Assembly (NCBI RefSeq): GCF_001468265.1
Contig: NZ_LNRZ01000001.1
Span: forward strand, 1-64,000
Direction: 5' to 3'
Source of the DNA: Sphingopyxis sp. H050
Lineage (GTDB): Bacteria; Pseudomonadota; Alphaproteobacteria; Sphingomonadales; Sphingomonadaceae
Length of the DNA stretch: 64,000 bases
The notes beneath the pieces are model-generated. The model was not told the DNA's origin. It saw only the letters and a program-made list of their open reading frames with translations, and did no database searches. Position 1 is the first letter of the stretch, and every line of letters starts with the position of its first letter. The position numbers were made by a program, and so were the translations under genes. Of the stretch, positions 55,050 through 64,000 are shown in pieces.

Positions 55050-55841
55050 CTACGCGGCGAGTTGCGGCGTAAACAACAGGCTCTGGCTGATCGCGGCGCG
55101 GACGGTGTTTTCGCCGAACGGTTTCGAAATCAGGAAAGTCGGCTCGACGCGGTTGCCGGTGAGCAGCCGCTCGGGAAAGGCGGTGATGAAAATGACCGGG
55201 ACCGGGGCGATCGCCAGAATGTCCTGCACCGCGTCGATCCCCGACGAACCGTCGGCGAGCTGGATATCGGCAAGCACGAGCCCCGCGTCGCTGTTCTCGA
55301 ACGCGGCAACCGCGTCCTCGTGCGTGGTCGCGACCCCGGCGACGTCGTGGCCGAGGCCGCGGACGATCTGTTCGAGGTCCATCGCGATCAGCGGCTCGTC
55401 CTCGATGATCAGCACCGACGTGCGCGCCTCGCGGTCCATCTCGTCCACCGCCTCGGCGAGCAGGCTTTCGACCATTTCGTTGTCGGCGCCGGTGATCTGC
55501 GCGGTCTCCTCGACCGAAAAGCCTTCGAGCGCGGTCAGCAGCAGCATCTGGCGGCCGAGCGGCGTGATCCGCCGAAGCCGGCGGTTCGCGGCGCGGATCA
55601 GCGGGTCGGTTTCGTCGTCGCCCTCGCCGTCGGAAATGAAGGCGCTTTCCCAGATGCGGTGGAAACTGCGGTAGAGGTCGATGCGGGTATCGGCGCCGGT
55701 GCGAAATTCGTCGGGGGCGGCGACGATGACCTCAAGCGTGGTGTGAACGAAATTGTCGCCATGCTGCTGGCTCCCCGTCAGCGCGCGCGCGTAGCGGCGC
55801 AGGAACGGCAGATGCCCGCGGATTTCTTCACCCAAGCTCAT
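55050..55841 (-). CDS. phyR: General stress response regulator PhyR
   Basis: A 263-residue anti-anti-sigma protein. The N-terminal sigma-like domain (LPFLRRYARALTGSQQHGDN; ALEGFSVEETAQITGADNEM) mimics EcfG; the C-terminal receiver (SVLIIEDEPLIAMDLEQIV; LVLADIQLADG with the phospho-Asp; FLISKPFGEN) is phosphorylated by HWE/HisKA2 kinases, after which the sigma-like domain binds NepR. Start 55841 has GGGAG six bases upstream; the preceding ATG at 55844 is too close. Confidence 0.93.
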   Translation of the reverse strand: MSLGEEIRGHLPFLRRYARALTGSQQHGDNFVHTTLEVIVAAPDEFRTGADTRIDLYRSFHRIWESAFISDGEGDDETDPLIRAANRRLRRITPLGRQMLLLTALEGFSVEETAQITGADNEMVESLLAEAVDEMDREARTSVLIIEDEPLIAMDLEQIVRGLGHDVAGVATTHEDAVAAFENSDAGLVLADIQLADGSSGIDAVQDILAIAPVPVIFITAFPERLLTGNRVEPTFLISKPFGENTVRAAISQSLLFTPQLAA

Positions 55842-55866
55842 CATGATCTCCCTCTAGAAGCGATCA

Positions 55867-55892
55867 TACGCGGTATGCTGCGATGCGGTTCC
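55867..55892 (-). promoter_or_regulatory. EcfG-like promoter of phyR
   Basis: Minus-strand GGAAC (55888-55892), 17 bases, CGTA (55867-55870), one mismatch to CGTT. It lies 26 bases before the phyR start and fits positive feedback by EcfG. Confidence 0.6.
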
Positions 55893-56045
55893 ATCGGGAG
55901 CGCCGAAAAAGCGCGATTGGGGCGTGCAACCGTTGGCGGCCACATGCGTAGAGTCGGGCGGGACGCGATCGGCCAGCGTGTAAGGGGCGGATTTTCATTC
56001 ACTTTCCTTGCATGTTGCTCATAAGCTTTTTTAGGGACCATTTTC

Positions 56046-57587
56046 ATGGCACAGCGGCCCACAGCGAATGATGGCGCGCCGGCGCCGGCAGGAAGCGGGG
56101 GGCAGAATTTGGCGGACGGCACGGACCAGGATCCGGCGGAGCGCGAGCGCTGGCGGCTCGATACGCTGCGCGAATATCGGATCATGGATACCGACCGCGA
56201 ACCGGAGTTCGACCGCGTCACCAAGTTGGTGGCCGATCTGTTCGAGGTGCCGATCACCCTCGTCTCGCTCGTCGGCGACTGCCGTCAGTGGTTCAAGTCC
56301 GCCCACGGCCTCGACGTGCCCGAAACCAGCCGCGAAGTCAGCTTTTGCGACCATGTCGTTCGGCGCGGGGAGCCGATTGTCGTCCCCGACGCGCGCGCCG
56401 ACCCGCGCTTCGCCAGCAATCCGCTCGTTACCGGCGATCCGTTCATCCGCTTCTACGCGGGCGTACCGCTGCGCGCCTACAACGGCGCGATCCTCGGGAC
56501 GCTGTGCATCATCGACCGCAAGGCGCGACCGACGCTCAGCTTTCGCGAGATGGAGCGGCTGGGCGATTTCGCGGCGATCATCATGGCCGAGGCCGACCTT
56601 CGCCGCACCATCGTCGAGCGCGACGAGGCGCGGCGCGCGCTCGAACGCGCGATCGACTATTCGGGGATCGCGACCTGGCAGCTCGATACGCGGAGCGACC
56701 TGCTCCAGTGGCGCGGCGCGGCCGCCGAGCTGTGGGGCGCGGATTACAGCACCGCGCTGAGGACGAGCGAGGAGGCGTTCGAGCGCATCCACCCCGACGA
56801 CCGTGCGACGGTGCGCGCGATGCTCGACGAATCGATGGCGAGCGGGGCGCCCTATGCGATCGAACATCGCGTCCTGCATCCCGAGCGCGGGGTGCGCTGG
56901 ATCGCGGTGCGCGGCGACTGGGACGTGCGCGACAATGATGCGCTGCTCACCGGCGTGTGCATCGACATCACCGAGCAGAAGAGCCGCCAGGAAAATGCCA
57001 ATTTGCTGATGCGCGAGCTGCATCACCGGATGCGCAACCTGTTCGCCACTGTCGGCGCGATCATATCGTTGACCCGGCACGCGGCGACCGACATCGACGA
57101 TTATGTCGAGCGGATCAGCAGCCGGCTCGACGCGCTCAACCGGGCGCAGAATGTCCTGCTCAGCGCGAATTTCATGACCGGGTCGATGCATGCGCTGATG
57201 CGCGAGCTCGAGGCCAGCTTCCCGCGCATCCGCTGGTCGGGGCCCGACTTGCTGCTTCCCGAAAATGCGCTGGTCGCAATGGCGCTGCTGTTCAACGAGC
57301 TCGCCACCAACGCGATGAAGCATGGCGCGCTGACCGGCGCCGACGGCAGCGTCGAAATCGCCTGGGCGCAGGATCCCGACGATGCCCCCGATCCGCGCAT
57401 GTTCCGCCTGGTCTGGACCGAAAGCGGCGGCGACCGCCCGGTGGTCGCGCCCGACCGCACGAGCTTCGGGACGTTGCTGATGGAGCGCAGCGTCAAGAAC
57501 AACCTCGGCGGGACGATCGAGCGGCGCTGGGAGCCCGACGGGCTGATCGTCGAGATCGTGCTGCCCGCGCGGTGGCGCTACGCCTGA
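56046..57587 (+). CDS. Soluble GAF-PAS-HWE histidine kinase
   Basis: A 513-residue cytoplasmic sensor kinase: GAF domain (about 40-180; FCDHVVRRGEPIVVPDARAD), PAS domain (about 200-310; SGIATWQLDTRSDLLQWRGA with WIAVRGDWDVRDNDALLTGV), then an HWE-type kinase core with the phospho-His in LMRELHHRMRNLFATVGAII (His327), N-box LFNELATNAMKHGAL and the WxE signature WTESGG. There are no membrane helices. By position and class it is a likely PhyR kinase. Confidence 0.9.
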   Translation: MAQRPTANDGAPAPAGSGGQNLADGTDQDPAERERWRLDTLREYRIMDTDREPEFDRVTKLVADLFEVPITLVSLVGDCRQWFKSAHGLDVPETSREVSFCDHVVRRGEPIVVPDARADPRFASNPLVTGDPFIRFYAGVPLRAYNGAILGTLCIIDRKARPTLSFREMERLGDFAAIIMAEADLRRTIVERDEARRALERAIDYSGIATWQLDTRSDLLQWRGAAAELWGADYSTALRTSEEAFERIHPDDRATVRAMLDESMASGAPYAIEHRVLHPERGVRWIAVRGDWDVRDNDALLTGVCIDITEQKSRQENANLLMRELHHRMRNLFATVGAIISLTRHAATDIDDYVERISSRLDALNRAQNVLLSANFMTGSMHALMRELEASFPRIRWSGPDLLLPENALVAMALLFNELATNAMKHGALTGADGSVEIAWAQDPDDAPDPRMFRLVWTESGGDRPVVAPDRTSFGTLLMERSVKNNLGGTIERRWEPDGLIVEIVLPARWRYA

Positions 57588-57613
57588 CTCGATCCCCTTA
57601 ACACAGGATAATT

Positions 57614-57628
57614 GTTCGCTCTATGTTC
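57614..57628 (+). promoter_or_regulatory. LexA box of the repair operon
   Basis: GTTC-GCTCTAT-GTTC, a perfect GTTC-N7-GTTC site, ending 18 bases before the radical SAM start at 57647. It predicts SOS induction of the four-gene repair operon. Confidence 0.8.
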
Positions 57629-57646
57629 TCATGCTAGGCATGGGCT

Positions 57647-58897
57647 ATGTCCGCGAAACCGATTCTCGAAAAGCTGGCGGTGCTGGCCGATGCGGCGAAA
57701 TATGACGCGTCCTGCGCTTCGTCGGGAACGGTGAAGCGCGATTCGGTCGGCACCAAGGGCATCGGCTCGACCGAGGGAATGGGCATCTGCCACAGCTATG
57801 CGCCCGACGGCCGCTGCATCTCGCTGCTCAAGATATTGCTCACCAACTTCTGCATCTACGACTGTCGTTTCTGTATCAACCGCGCGTCGAGCAACGTCGA
57901 GCGTGCCAGGTTCAGCCCGCAGGAGGTGGTGCGGCTGACGCTCGATTTCTACAAGCGCAACTATATCGAGGGGCTGTTCCTCTCCTCGGGGATCATCCGC
58001 TCCGAAGATTATACGATGGAGCAGCTCGTCGAGGTCGCGCGCATCCTGCGCGAGGAGCATCGGTTCGGGGGCTACATCCATCTGAAAACCATCGCCGGTG
58101 CCGATCCGGGGCTGCTTGCGCTCGCAGGCCTTTACGCCGATCGCCTGTCGACCAATGTCGAGCTGCCGACCGAAGAGGGATTGCAAAGTTTCGCGCCCGA
58201 GAAAAAGCCCGAGACGATCCGCAAGACGATGGCGTCGGTGCGCGTCGGCGCCGACGACGCCATCGAGGCGGCGAAGAGCCGGCTGATCGGCAAGGCGAAG
58301 CCGCCGCGCTTTGCGCCCGCGGGCCAATCGACGCAGATGATCGTCGGCGCGGACGCGGCGCGCGACGACGATATCCTGAAGACCGCGACGAACCTCTATT
58401 CGGGCTATCGCCTTCGCCGCGTCTATTATTCGGCATACAGCCCGATCCCCGATGCGAGCAGCGACCTCCCGCCGGTCCGGCCGCCGCTGATGCGCGAGCA
58501 TCGGCTCTATCAGGCCGACTGGCTGCTGCGCTTCTACGGCTTCGAGCGCGCGGAGATCATGGAGGGCGCGAGCGGCGGGATGCTCGACCTCGCGATCGAT
58601 CCCAAGCTCGCCTGGGCGCTGATGCGGCGCGAGGCGTTTCCGGTCGATATCAACCGCGCGCCGCGCGAGATGCTGCTGCGCGTGCCGGGGCTGGGGACGC
58701 GCGCCGTCGACCGCATCGTCGCGGCGCGGCGGCTGGGCAAGCTCAGGCTCGGCGACCTCGCGAAGCTGACGGCGTCGGTGAAGAAGGTCCTGCCCTTCAT
58801 CGTCACGCCCGACTGGCGGCCGGGCAAGCTCACCGACAGCGCCGATCTGCGCGCCCGCTTTGCGCCGCCCGCCGAGCAGCTGGCGCTCGCGCTGTGA
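57647..58897 (+). CDS. Radical SAM DNA modification/repair protein
   Basis: A 416-residue radical SAM protein of the family annotated as putative DNA modification/repair (TIGR03916). The cluster motif is C-X3-C-X2-C (NFCIYDCRFC, C69/C73/C76). A helix-hairpin-helix PREMLLRVPGLGTRAVDRIV near residue 345 would bind DNA. It is the first gene of the LexA-boxed operon. The chemical reaction is not known for this family. Confidence 0.88.
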   Translation: MSAKPILEKLAVLADAAKYDASCASSGTVKRDSVGTKGIGSTEGMGICHSYAPDGRCISLLKILLTNFCIYDCRFCINRASSNVERARFSPQEVVRLTLDFYKRNYIEGLFLSSGIIRSEDYTMEQLVEVARILREEHRFGGYIHLKTIAGADPGLLALAGLYADRLSTNVELPTEEGLQSFAPEKKPETIRKTMASVRVGADDAIEAAKSRLIGKAKPPRFAPAGQSTQMIVGADAARDDDILKTATNLYSGYRLRRVYYSAYSPIPDASSDLPPVRPPLMREHRLYQADWLLRFYGFERAEIMEGASGGMLDLAIDPKLAWALMRREAFPVDINRAPREMLLRVPGLGTRAVDRIVAARRLGKLRLGDLAKLTASVKKVLPFIVTPDWRPGKLTDSADLRARFAPPAEQLALAL

Positions 58898-60321
58898 GGG
58901 AGGTGGTGCTGACGGTGCCCGGCGACTTCGCCGAGTGGCGGAGTGCGGCGCGCGGGCTGCTCGCGGGCGGCGTGGCGCCGGACGATGTGAGCTGGCGCGG
59001 CAGTGCAGAGGGCGCGTCGCTGTTCGGCGATGAGGCGACCGCGGCGCCCGCGGGCCGGCTCAGCCTGCCGCGCGAACTCGTCCAGATCGCCGAGCGCGTG
59101 ATCTGTCACCGCGATGCCGAAGTGCCGGCGCGGCTCTATCGCCTCGTCTGGCGCGCGCTGCACGACCGGCAGCTGCTCGCGCGGACGACCGACCCGGAAG
59201 TCGACTGGCTGCGCAAGGCCGACAAGGCGATCCGCCGCGATGTCCACAAGATGCACGCCTTCGTCCGCTTTCGCCGGCTGGGCGAAGAGGAAGGACGCGA
59301 AAGTTTCGCGGCCTGGTTCGAGCCGACGCATCGCATCCTCCGGCTGACCGCGCCCTTTTTCCAGCGCCGCTTCTACGGCATGGACTGGGCGATCCTGACC
59401 CCGGATGCGCGCGCGATCTGGCAGGACGAGACGCTGACCTACGGGCCCGGCGGGACGAAGGACGAGGTGCCCGACAGCGACGTCGTCGAGGATCAGTGGC
59501 GCACTTATTATGGCGCGATCTTCAATCCCGCGCGGGTCAAGATCGACGCGATGCGCGCCGAGATGCCCAAGAAATATTGGAAGAATCTGCCCGAGGCGCA
59601 GGATATCGCGCCGCTGATCGCGGGCGCCGAGGCGCGGGTGGAACGCATGCGCGCGACGGCCGTTTCGGTCGCGAACCCTTTGACCGGCAAGTGGCGGACG
59701 CGTGTGCAGGACCAATTGACCTTCGGCGACGAGATCGGGACGCTGGCCGATTTGGCGACAGCGGTGAGCCGCTGCACGCGCTGTCCGCTCCATTGCAACG
59801 CGACGCAGGCCGTCGCGGGCGAGGGGCCGGGGGCGGCGAAGATCATGCTCGTCGGCGAACAGCCCGGCGACCGCGAGGATCTGGAGGGCAAGCCCTTTGT
59901 CGGGCCTGCGGGGCAGCTGTTGAACGAGGTGCTGTACGAGGCGGGGCTCGAGCGGCGCCGGCTGTTCCTCACCAACGCGGTCAAGCATTTCAAATTCGAG
60001 CCGCGCGGGAAGCGGCGGCTGCACCAGAATCCGACAACGGCGGAGATCGATATCTGCCGCTGGTGGCTCGACAAGGAGCGCGCGCTGGTGCAGCCCGACA
60101 TCATCGTCACGCTGGGCGCGAGCGCGCTGCGCGGGGTGACGGGGAAGAGCGCGAGCATCAAGTCGATGCGCGGTGCGGTGCACGAGCTGGAAGGGGACAC
60201 GAAGCTGATCGCGACGATCCATCCCTCCTTCCTGCTGCGCCTGCCCGACCGCGAGCGGGCGGCGAAGGAGCGCGAGATGTTCGTTGCCGATCTGGCGCTC
60301 GCCCGGAAACTCGCCGCCTGA
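58894..60321 (+). CDS. UdgX-family uracil-DNA glycosylase with DUF4130
   Basis: A 475-residue two-domain protein. The N-terminal ~230 residues are the DUF4130 domain (KADKAIRRDVHKMHAFVRFR; WFEPTHRILRLTAPFFQRRF). The C-terminal UdgX domain has RCPLHCN cysteines for a 4Fe-4S cluster, GEQPGDREDLEGKPFVGPAG, the R-loop KRRLHQNP with His377 (the residue that bonds covalently to the abasic sugar), and ATIHPSFLLRL. It excises and captures uracil sites. It overlaps the radical SAM gene (GTGA). Confidence 0.9.
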   Translation: MREVVLTVPGDFAEWRSAARGLLAGGVAPDDVSWRGSAEGASLFGDEATAAPAGRLSLPRELVQIAERVICHRDAEVPARLYRLVWRALHDRQLLARTTDPEVDWLRKADKAIRRDVHKMHAFVRFRRLGEEEGRESFAAWFEPTHRILRLTAPFFQRRFYGMDWAILTPDARAIWQDETLTYGPGGTKDEVPDSDVVEDQWRTYYGAIFNPARVKIDAMRAEMPKKYWKNLPEAQDIAPLIAGAEARVERMRATAVSVANPLTGKWRTRVQDQLTFGDEIGTLADLATAVSRCTRCPLHCNATQAVAGEGPGAAKIMLVGEQPGDREDLEGKPFVGPAGQLLNEVLYEAGLERRRLFLTNAVKHFKFEPRGKRRLHQNPTTAEIDICRWWLDKERALVQPDIIVTLGASALRGVTGKSASIKSMRGAVHELEGDTKLIATIHPSFLLRLPDRERAAKEREMFVADLALARKLAA

Positions 60322-61334
60322 TGGCGAAGGCGAAACACTGGATAGAGCCGCACCCCAGCGGCATTTACGTCAAGCCCGCCGACCTGTGGATCGACCCGTC
60401 GCGTCCCGTCGAGCGCGCCGCGGTGACGCACGGCCACGCCGACCATGCGCGCAGCGGCCATGGCGCGGTGTTCGCGACGCCCGAGACGCTGGCGATCATG
60501 GCGCTGCGCTATGGCGTCGATGCCGAGGCGAGCCATAACCAGGCGTTCCCCTACGGCGACGGGTTCGAGCGTGGCAGGGTGCGCTTCAGCTTCCATCCCG
60601 CCGGCCATGTGCTCGGCAGCGCGCAGGTCCTGATGGAATATGCGGGCGAGCGGATCGTCGTTACCGGCGACTACAAACGCCGCGCCGACCCGACCTGCGC
60701 CCCGTTCGAGGTCGTGCCGTGCGACATCTTCGTCACCGAGGCGACCTTCGGCCTGCCGGTGTTCCGCCACCCGCCCACGTCGGATGAGATCGCCAAGCTG
60801 ATCGGCGCGGTGCGCGCCGAGCCCGACCGCTCGGTGCTCGTCGGCGCCTATGCGCTCGGCAAGGCGCAGCGGGTGATTGCGGAGCTGCGCGGCGCGGGGT
60901 GGGCCGCGCCCATCTATATCCACGGCGCGCTCGAGAAGATGTGCAACCTCTACGCGCTCCACGGCGTCGACCTCGGCGAACTGCGGCTGGTGAGCGAGAC
61001 CGACAAGGCCGAGATGGCGGGGCAGATCGTCCTCGCGCCGCCCTCGGCGCTCAATGACCGCTGGTCGCGGCGGCTGCCCGATCCGGTGACCGCGATGGCG
61101 TCGGGGTGGATGCGCGTGCGCCAGCGCGCGCGGCAGCGGATGGTCGAACTGCCGCTGGTGATTTCGGACCATGCCGACTGGGACGAACTCACGACGACGA
61201 TTTCGGAGGTGAACCCGAACGAAAGCTGGATCACCCATGGCAGCGAGGACGGGCTGCTCCGCTGGTGCGAATTGCATCAGCGCAAGGCGCGCGCGCTCCA
61301 CCTCGTCGGGCGCGATCTGGAGGAGGAGGCGTGA
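60321..61334 (+). CDS. Ligase-associated DNA exonuclease (LexDNExo)
   Basis: A 337-residue metallo-beta-lactamase/beta-CASP nuclease: THGHADHARSG (metal motif), FHPAGHVLGSAQVLMEYAGE, VVTGDYKRRADPTCAPFEVV and VISDHADWDEL. The family is normally encoded beside an ATP-dependent ligase, as here. It trims DNA ends. ATG 60321 overlaps the udgX stop (TGATG) and the ligase GTG overlaps its stop. Confidence 0.92.
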   Translation: MAKAKHWIEPHPSGIYVKPADLWIDPSRPVERAAVTHGHADHARSGHGAVFATPETLAIMALRYGVDAEASHNQAFPYGDGFERGRVRFSFHPAGHVLGSAQVLMEYAGERIVVTGDYKRRADPTCAPFEVVPCDIFVTEATFGLPVFRHPPTSDEIAKLIGAVRAEPDRSVLVGAYALGKAQRVIAELRGAGWAAPIYIHGALEKMCNLYALHGVDLGELRLVSETDKAEMAGQIVLAPPSALNDRWSRRLPDPVTAMASGWMRVRQRARQRMVELPLVISDHADWDELTTTISEVNPNESWITHGSEDGLLRWCELHQRKARALHLVGRDLEEEA

Positions 61335-62985
61335 AGCGCTTCGCGGCCCTCATCGACCGGCTGATCTACACGCGTTCGCGCAACAGCAAGCTCGCGCTGA
61401 TCGTCGACTATCTCCGCCACACGCCCGACCCCGATCGCGGCTGGGCGATCGCGGCGCTGACCGAGAGCCTCGATTTTCCTGCGGTGAAGGCGGGAACGGT
61501 CAGGGCGTTGCTGGCGACCCGCGTGGACGAGGAATTGTTCCGCCTGTCGCGGCATTTTGTGGGTGACACGGCGGAGACGGCGGCGCTGCTGTGGCCGGAG
61601 CCCTTGACTCCCTCCCCTTCAGGGGAGGGAGTCAAGGGCTCCGGGCATGTCAGGCCGGACTAACCTCGACAGGCCCCACCCCAACCCCTCCCCTGAAGGG
61701 GAGGGGCTTAAGCGTTTCCGAAGCCGTCGACGCCCTCTCCGCCGCCACCCGCAGCGATGCCCCCGCAGTCGTCGCCTCGCTGCTCGACCGCCTCGATGCC
61801 GACGGACGCTACGCGCTGCTGAAGATCGCGCTCGGCGGGATGCGCGTCGGGGTGTCGGCGCGGCTTGCGAAACAGGCGTTTGCGCAGGCGTTCGATGTGC
61901 CCGTCGACGATGTCGAGGAGCTGTGGCACGCGATCCCGCCGCCCTATGCGCCGCTGTTCGCCTGGGGTGAGGGCAGGGCGGAGCGGCCCGACCTCGCCGA
62001 CGTGGCCTTCTTCCGCCCCTTCATGCTCGCGCATCCGCTGGAGGAAGGGACGGTCGACCTCGCCGACTATGCCGCCGAGTGGAAATGGGACGGCATCCGC
62101 GTCCAGATCGTGCGGGGCGGCAGCGAGACGCGCATCTACAGCCGTGGCGGCGAGGAGATCAGCGGGGCGTTCCCGGAGCTGGTCGCGGCCTTCGATCAGG
62201 ATGCGGTGATCGACGGCGAACTGCTCGTGCGCGGCGAGGTGCAGGGGGGCGAAGCCGCGAGCTTCAATGCGCTGCAACAAAGGCTCGGCCGCAAGGTCGT
62301 GTCGAAGAAAATGCTCGCCGATTATCCGGCCTTCGTCCGCGTATACGACCTGCTAGCCGTCGACGGCAACGACCTGCGCGCGCTGCCGTGGACCGAACGG
62401 CGGCGGCAGTTGGAAGCCTTCGTTCCGCGCCTCGCCACGAGCCATTTCGACCTGTCGCAGGTGATCGACGCCGCAGACTTCGACGACCTCGCCGAACGCC
62501 GCGCCGGCGCGCGCGACGCCGCGATCGAGGGGGTGATGCTCAAGCGCCGCGATGCACCCTATGTCGCGGGGCGGCGCGCCGGGCTCTGGTACAAATGGAA
62601 ACGCGATCCGCTCACCGCCGATTGCGTCATGATGTATGCCCAGCGCGGCAACGGCCGCCGCGCGAGCTTCTATTCGGACTATACCTTCGGCTGTTGGAGC
62701 GACGACGGCGAGTTGCTGCCCGTCGGCAAGGCCTATTCGGGCTTCACCGATGAGGAGCTGAAATGGCTCGACAAGTTCGTGCGCGACAACACGCTGAACC
62801 GCTTCGGCCCGGTGCGCGAGGTCGAAAAATCGCTGGTGCTCGAGGTCGCCTTCGATTCGATCCACGCGTCGAAGCGCCACAAGTCGGGTCTCGCGATGCG
62901 CTTCCCGCGCATTTCGCGCATCCGCCGCGACAAGCCCGCCGAAGAGGCCGACCGGATCGCGACGCTGCAGGCGATGGTGACTTAG
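61331..62985 (+). pseudogene. ATP-dependent DNA ligase split by a palindromic element
   Basis: The N-terminal frame starts at GTG 61331 (KRFAALIDRLIYTRSRNSKL to AALLWPEP) and ends at a stop inside the element at 61661. The rest of the ligase continues in another frame, from LSVSEAVDALSAATRS to the end at 62985, and carries motif I (EWKWDGIR with Lys), DGELLV and YKWKRDP. The element inserted in the linker is about 107 bases, not a multiple of three. I therefore call the gene disrupted; restart at GTG 61591, frameshifting or sequence error could still give a product. Confidence 0.78.
61601..61707. repeat. Palindromic element in the ligase gene
   Basis: CCCTCCCCTTCAGGGGAGGG forms one hairpin within TTGACTCC..GGAGTCAAG, and CCCCTCCCCTGAAGGGGAGG forms a second hairpin at the far end; ACTAACCTCGACAGG lies between. 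It falls exactly between the two ligase domains. Confidence 0.8.
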
Positions 62986-63013
62986 CCTCTTTTGCCATCC
63001 CATCTTTTTGTTT

Positions 63014-63122
63014 GTGTTCCCCTGCGAAGGCGGGGGTCCATCGCCCGTCCGTGAAATTCGAGCCGACCCGTGAGGGCCGTGTTGGGAGGCACGTGACTCC
63101 CAACACCCTTGCGGGGGAACAC
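63014..63122. repeat. Palindromic repeat before sodB
   Basis: GTGTTCCCCTGCGAAGGCG and CCCTTGCGGGGGAACAC at the ends, with a perfect inner dyad GTGTTGGGAG/CTCCCAACAC at 63079-63106. Confidence 0.75.
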
Positions 63123-63234
63123 GGGAGTTTTTGACGCAGGCGAAAGGAAAAATTCCCCGTCACGACCTTGCAACCCACCCGCGCGATACCGAGTTAAAGG
63201 CCGCAAACACCCTCATAATAAAATGGAGACTGCC

Positions 63235-63849
63235 ATGACGATCGCCCATCCTCCTCTCCCCTATGCGCTCGACGCGCTCGAGCCCCACATCTCGGCCGAC
63301 ACGCTGGCGACGCACCATGGCAAGCATCACAAGGCCTATGTCGACAAGACCAACGCCGCGATCGAGGGCACCGAGCTGGCCGACAAGAGCCTCGAGGAAA
63401 TCGTCCATCACGCCGAAGGATCGGGCAACAAGGGCCTGTTCAACAATTCGGCGCAGGCGTGGAATCATGCCTTCTATTGGGAAAGCCTGAGCCCGGCGAA
63501 GACCGAGCCCAAGGGCGACCTGCTCGCCGCGATCGAGCGCGATTTCGGGTCGCTGGATGACCTCAAGAAGAAGCTCAAGGATACCGCGGTCAATCATTTC
63601 GCGTCGGGCTGGGCGTGGCTCGTCGCGCGCGACGGCACGCTGTCGGTCACCGATACGCACGACGCGGGCACCGAACTGACCGCGGGCATCAAGCCGCTCG
63701 TCGTGATCGACGTGTGGGAACATGCCTATTATATCGATCGCAAGAATCTGCGCCCCGCCTATGTCGACGCGGTGGTCGACGAGCTGCTCAACTGGGATTT
63801 CGCGGCGGAGAATTTCGCGCGCGAGGCGACCTGGACCTATCCGGCGTAA
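63235..63849 (+). CDS. sodB: Iron superoxide dismutase
   Basis: A 204-residue Fe/Mn SOD that dismutes superoxide. Metal ligands and class markers are DTLATHHGKHHKAYVDK, NNSAQAWNHAFYWESL (the Gln and FYW pattern of iron enzymes), GSGWAWLV-like SGWAWLVA and VIDVWEHAYYIDRKN. GGAG precedes ATG 63235; the in-frame ATG at 63223 lacks a ribosome site. Cytoplasmic, single gene. Confidence 0.95.
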   Translation: MTIAHPPLPYALDALEPHISADTLATHHGKHHKAYVDKTNAAIEGTELADKSLEEIVHHAEGSGNKGLFNNSAQAWNHAFYWESLSPAKTEPKGDLLAAIERDFGSLDDLKKKLKDTAVNHFASGWAWLVARDGTLSVTDTHDAGTELTAGIKPLVVIDVWEHAYYIDRKNLRPAYVDAVVDELLNWDFAAENFAREATWTYPA

Positions 63850-63855
63850 ATATAT

Positions 63856-63992
63856 GATCCTCCCTGCGGCGTAGCCGTGGGGAGGGGGACCGTCGCCGAA
63901 GGCGATGGTGGAGGGGCGAGGACGCCACGGCGTGGCCCCTCCGTCAGCGCTTGGCGCTGCCACCTCCCCATGGCTTCGCCACAGGGAGGATT
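63856..63992. repeat. Dispersed palindromic repeat, family C
   Basis: GATCCTCCCTG, then GGGGAGGGGGACCGTC and CGGCCCC-type arms, ending CCCCATGGCTTCGCCA and GGGAGGATT. It is the second copy of the element at 1433-1566, after the sodB stop. Confidence 0.8.
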
Positions 63993-64000
63993 TGATATTC

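Overview
The window is GC-rich, tightly packed chromosomal DNA from an alphaproteobacterium, most likely a sphingomonad close to Sphingopyxis (inference from gene content; no marker gene fixes the genus). Lineage signals are a SciP-type CtrA inhibitor, an EcfG/NepR/PhyR general stress locus, two LexA boxes of the alphaproteobacterial form GTTC-N7-GTTC, paired TorF-like porins and several families of palindromic intergenic repeats. No rRNA, tRNA, CRISPR array, phage or transposase gene was seen.

Layout. 1-1.4 kb: end of a HEAT-repeat gene and a cupin-like protein. 1.7-4.6 kb: a one-protein MmeI-type restriction-modification enzyme. 5-8.5 kb: lepA and two overlapping SDR genes. 8.5-18.5 kb: small and regulatory genes (a LexA-box gene that looks frameshifted, an XRE regulator, GNAT, sciP) with mnmA, a DsbA-like protein, a secreted nuclease and short envelope proteins. 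18.6-20 kb: an AT-richer insert with a lone OLD-like ATPase/Toprim gene. 20.4-23.5 kb: nrdB and nrdA behind two NrdR-like boxes, then a 20-codon micropeptide gene. 24-34 kb: a CHASE2-EAL phosphodiesterase, acyl-CoA dehydrogenase, tsaC, EamA transporter, SDR, thioredoxin-like protein, carboxyltransferase and acyltransferase. 35-50 kb: two S41 peptidases, ispG, two TorF porins, creD, an alpha-hydroxy-acid dehydrogenase, a three-gene oxidoreductase/amidohydrolase operon, threonine ammonia-lyase, a thioesterase and a MarR regulator; a 52-bp perfect palindrome lies in front of the second S41 gene. 52.8-57.6 kb: the general stress response locus (two EcfG sigma factors, NepR, PhyR, an HWE-type kinase) with a blue-light BLUF protein inside it. 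57.6-63 kb: four overlapping DNA-repair genes (radical SAM, UdgX, LexDNExo, ATP-dependent ligase) behind a LexA box, with the ligase frame broken by a palindromic element. 63.2-63.9 kb: sodB.

How it works together. Two regulons stand out. EcfG-type promoters before nepR and phyR suggest autoregulation of stress signalling, and the BLUF gene suggests a light input. LexA boxes before the repair operon and before the broken gene at 8.5-9.0 kb tie both to the SOS response. A third theme is mobile palindromic DNA: the same class of hairpin element is read through in frame inside the restriction enzyme, splits the ligase, and appears to form the 3' end of the HEAT-repeat gene. All functions were assigned by reading motifs; no database search was run.
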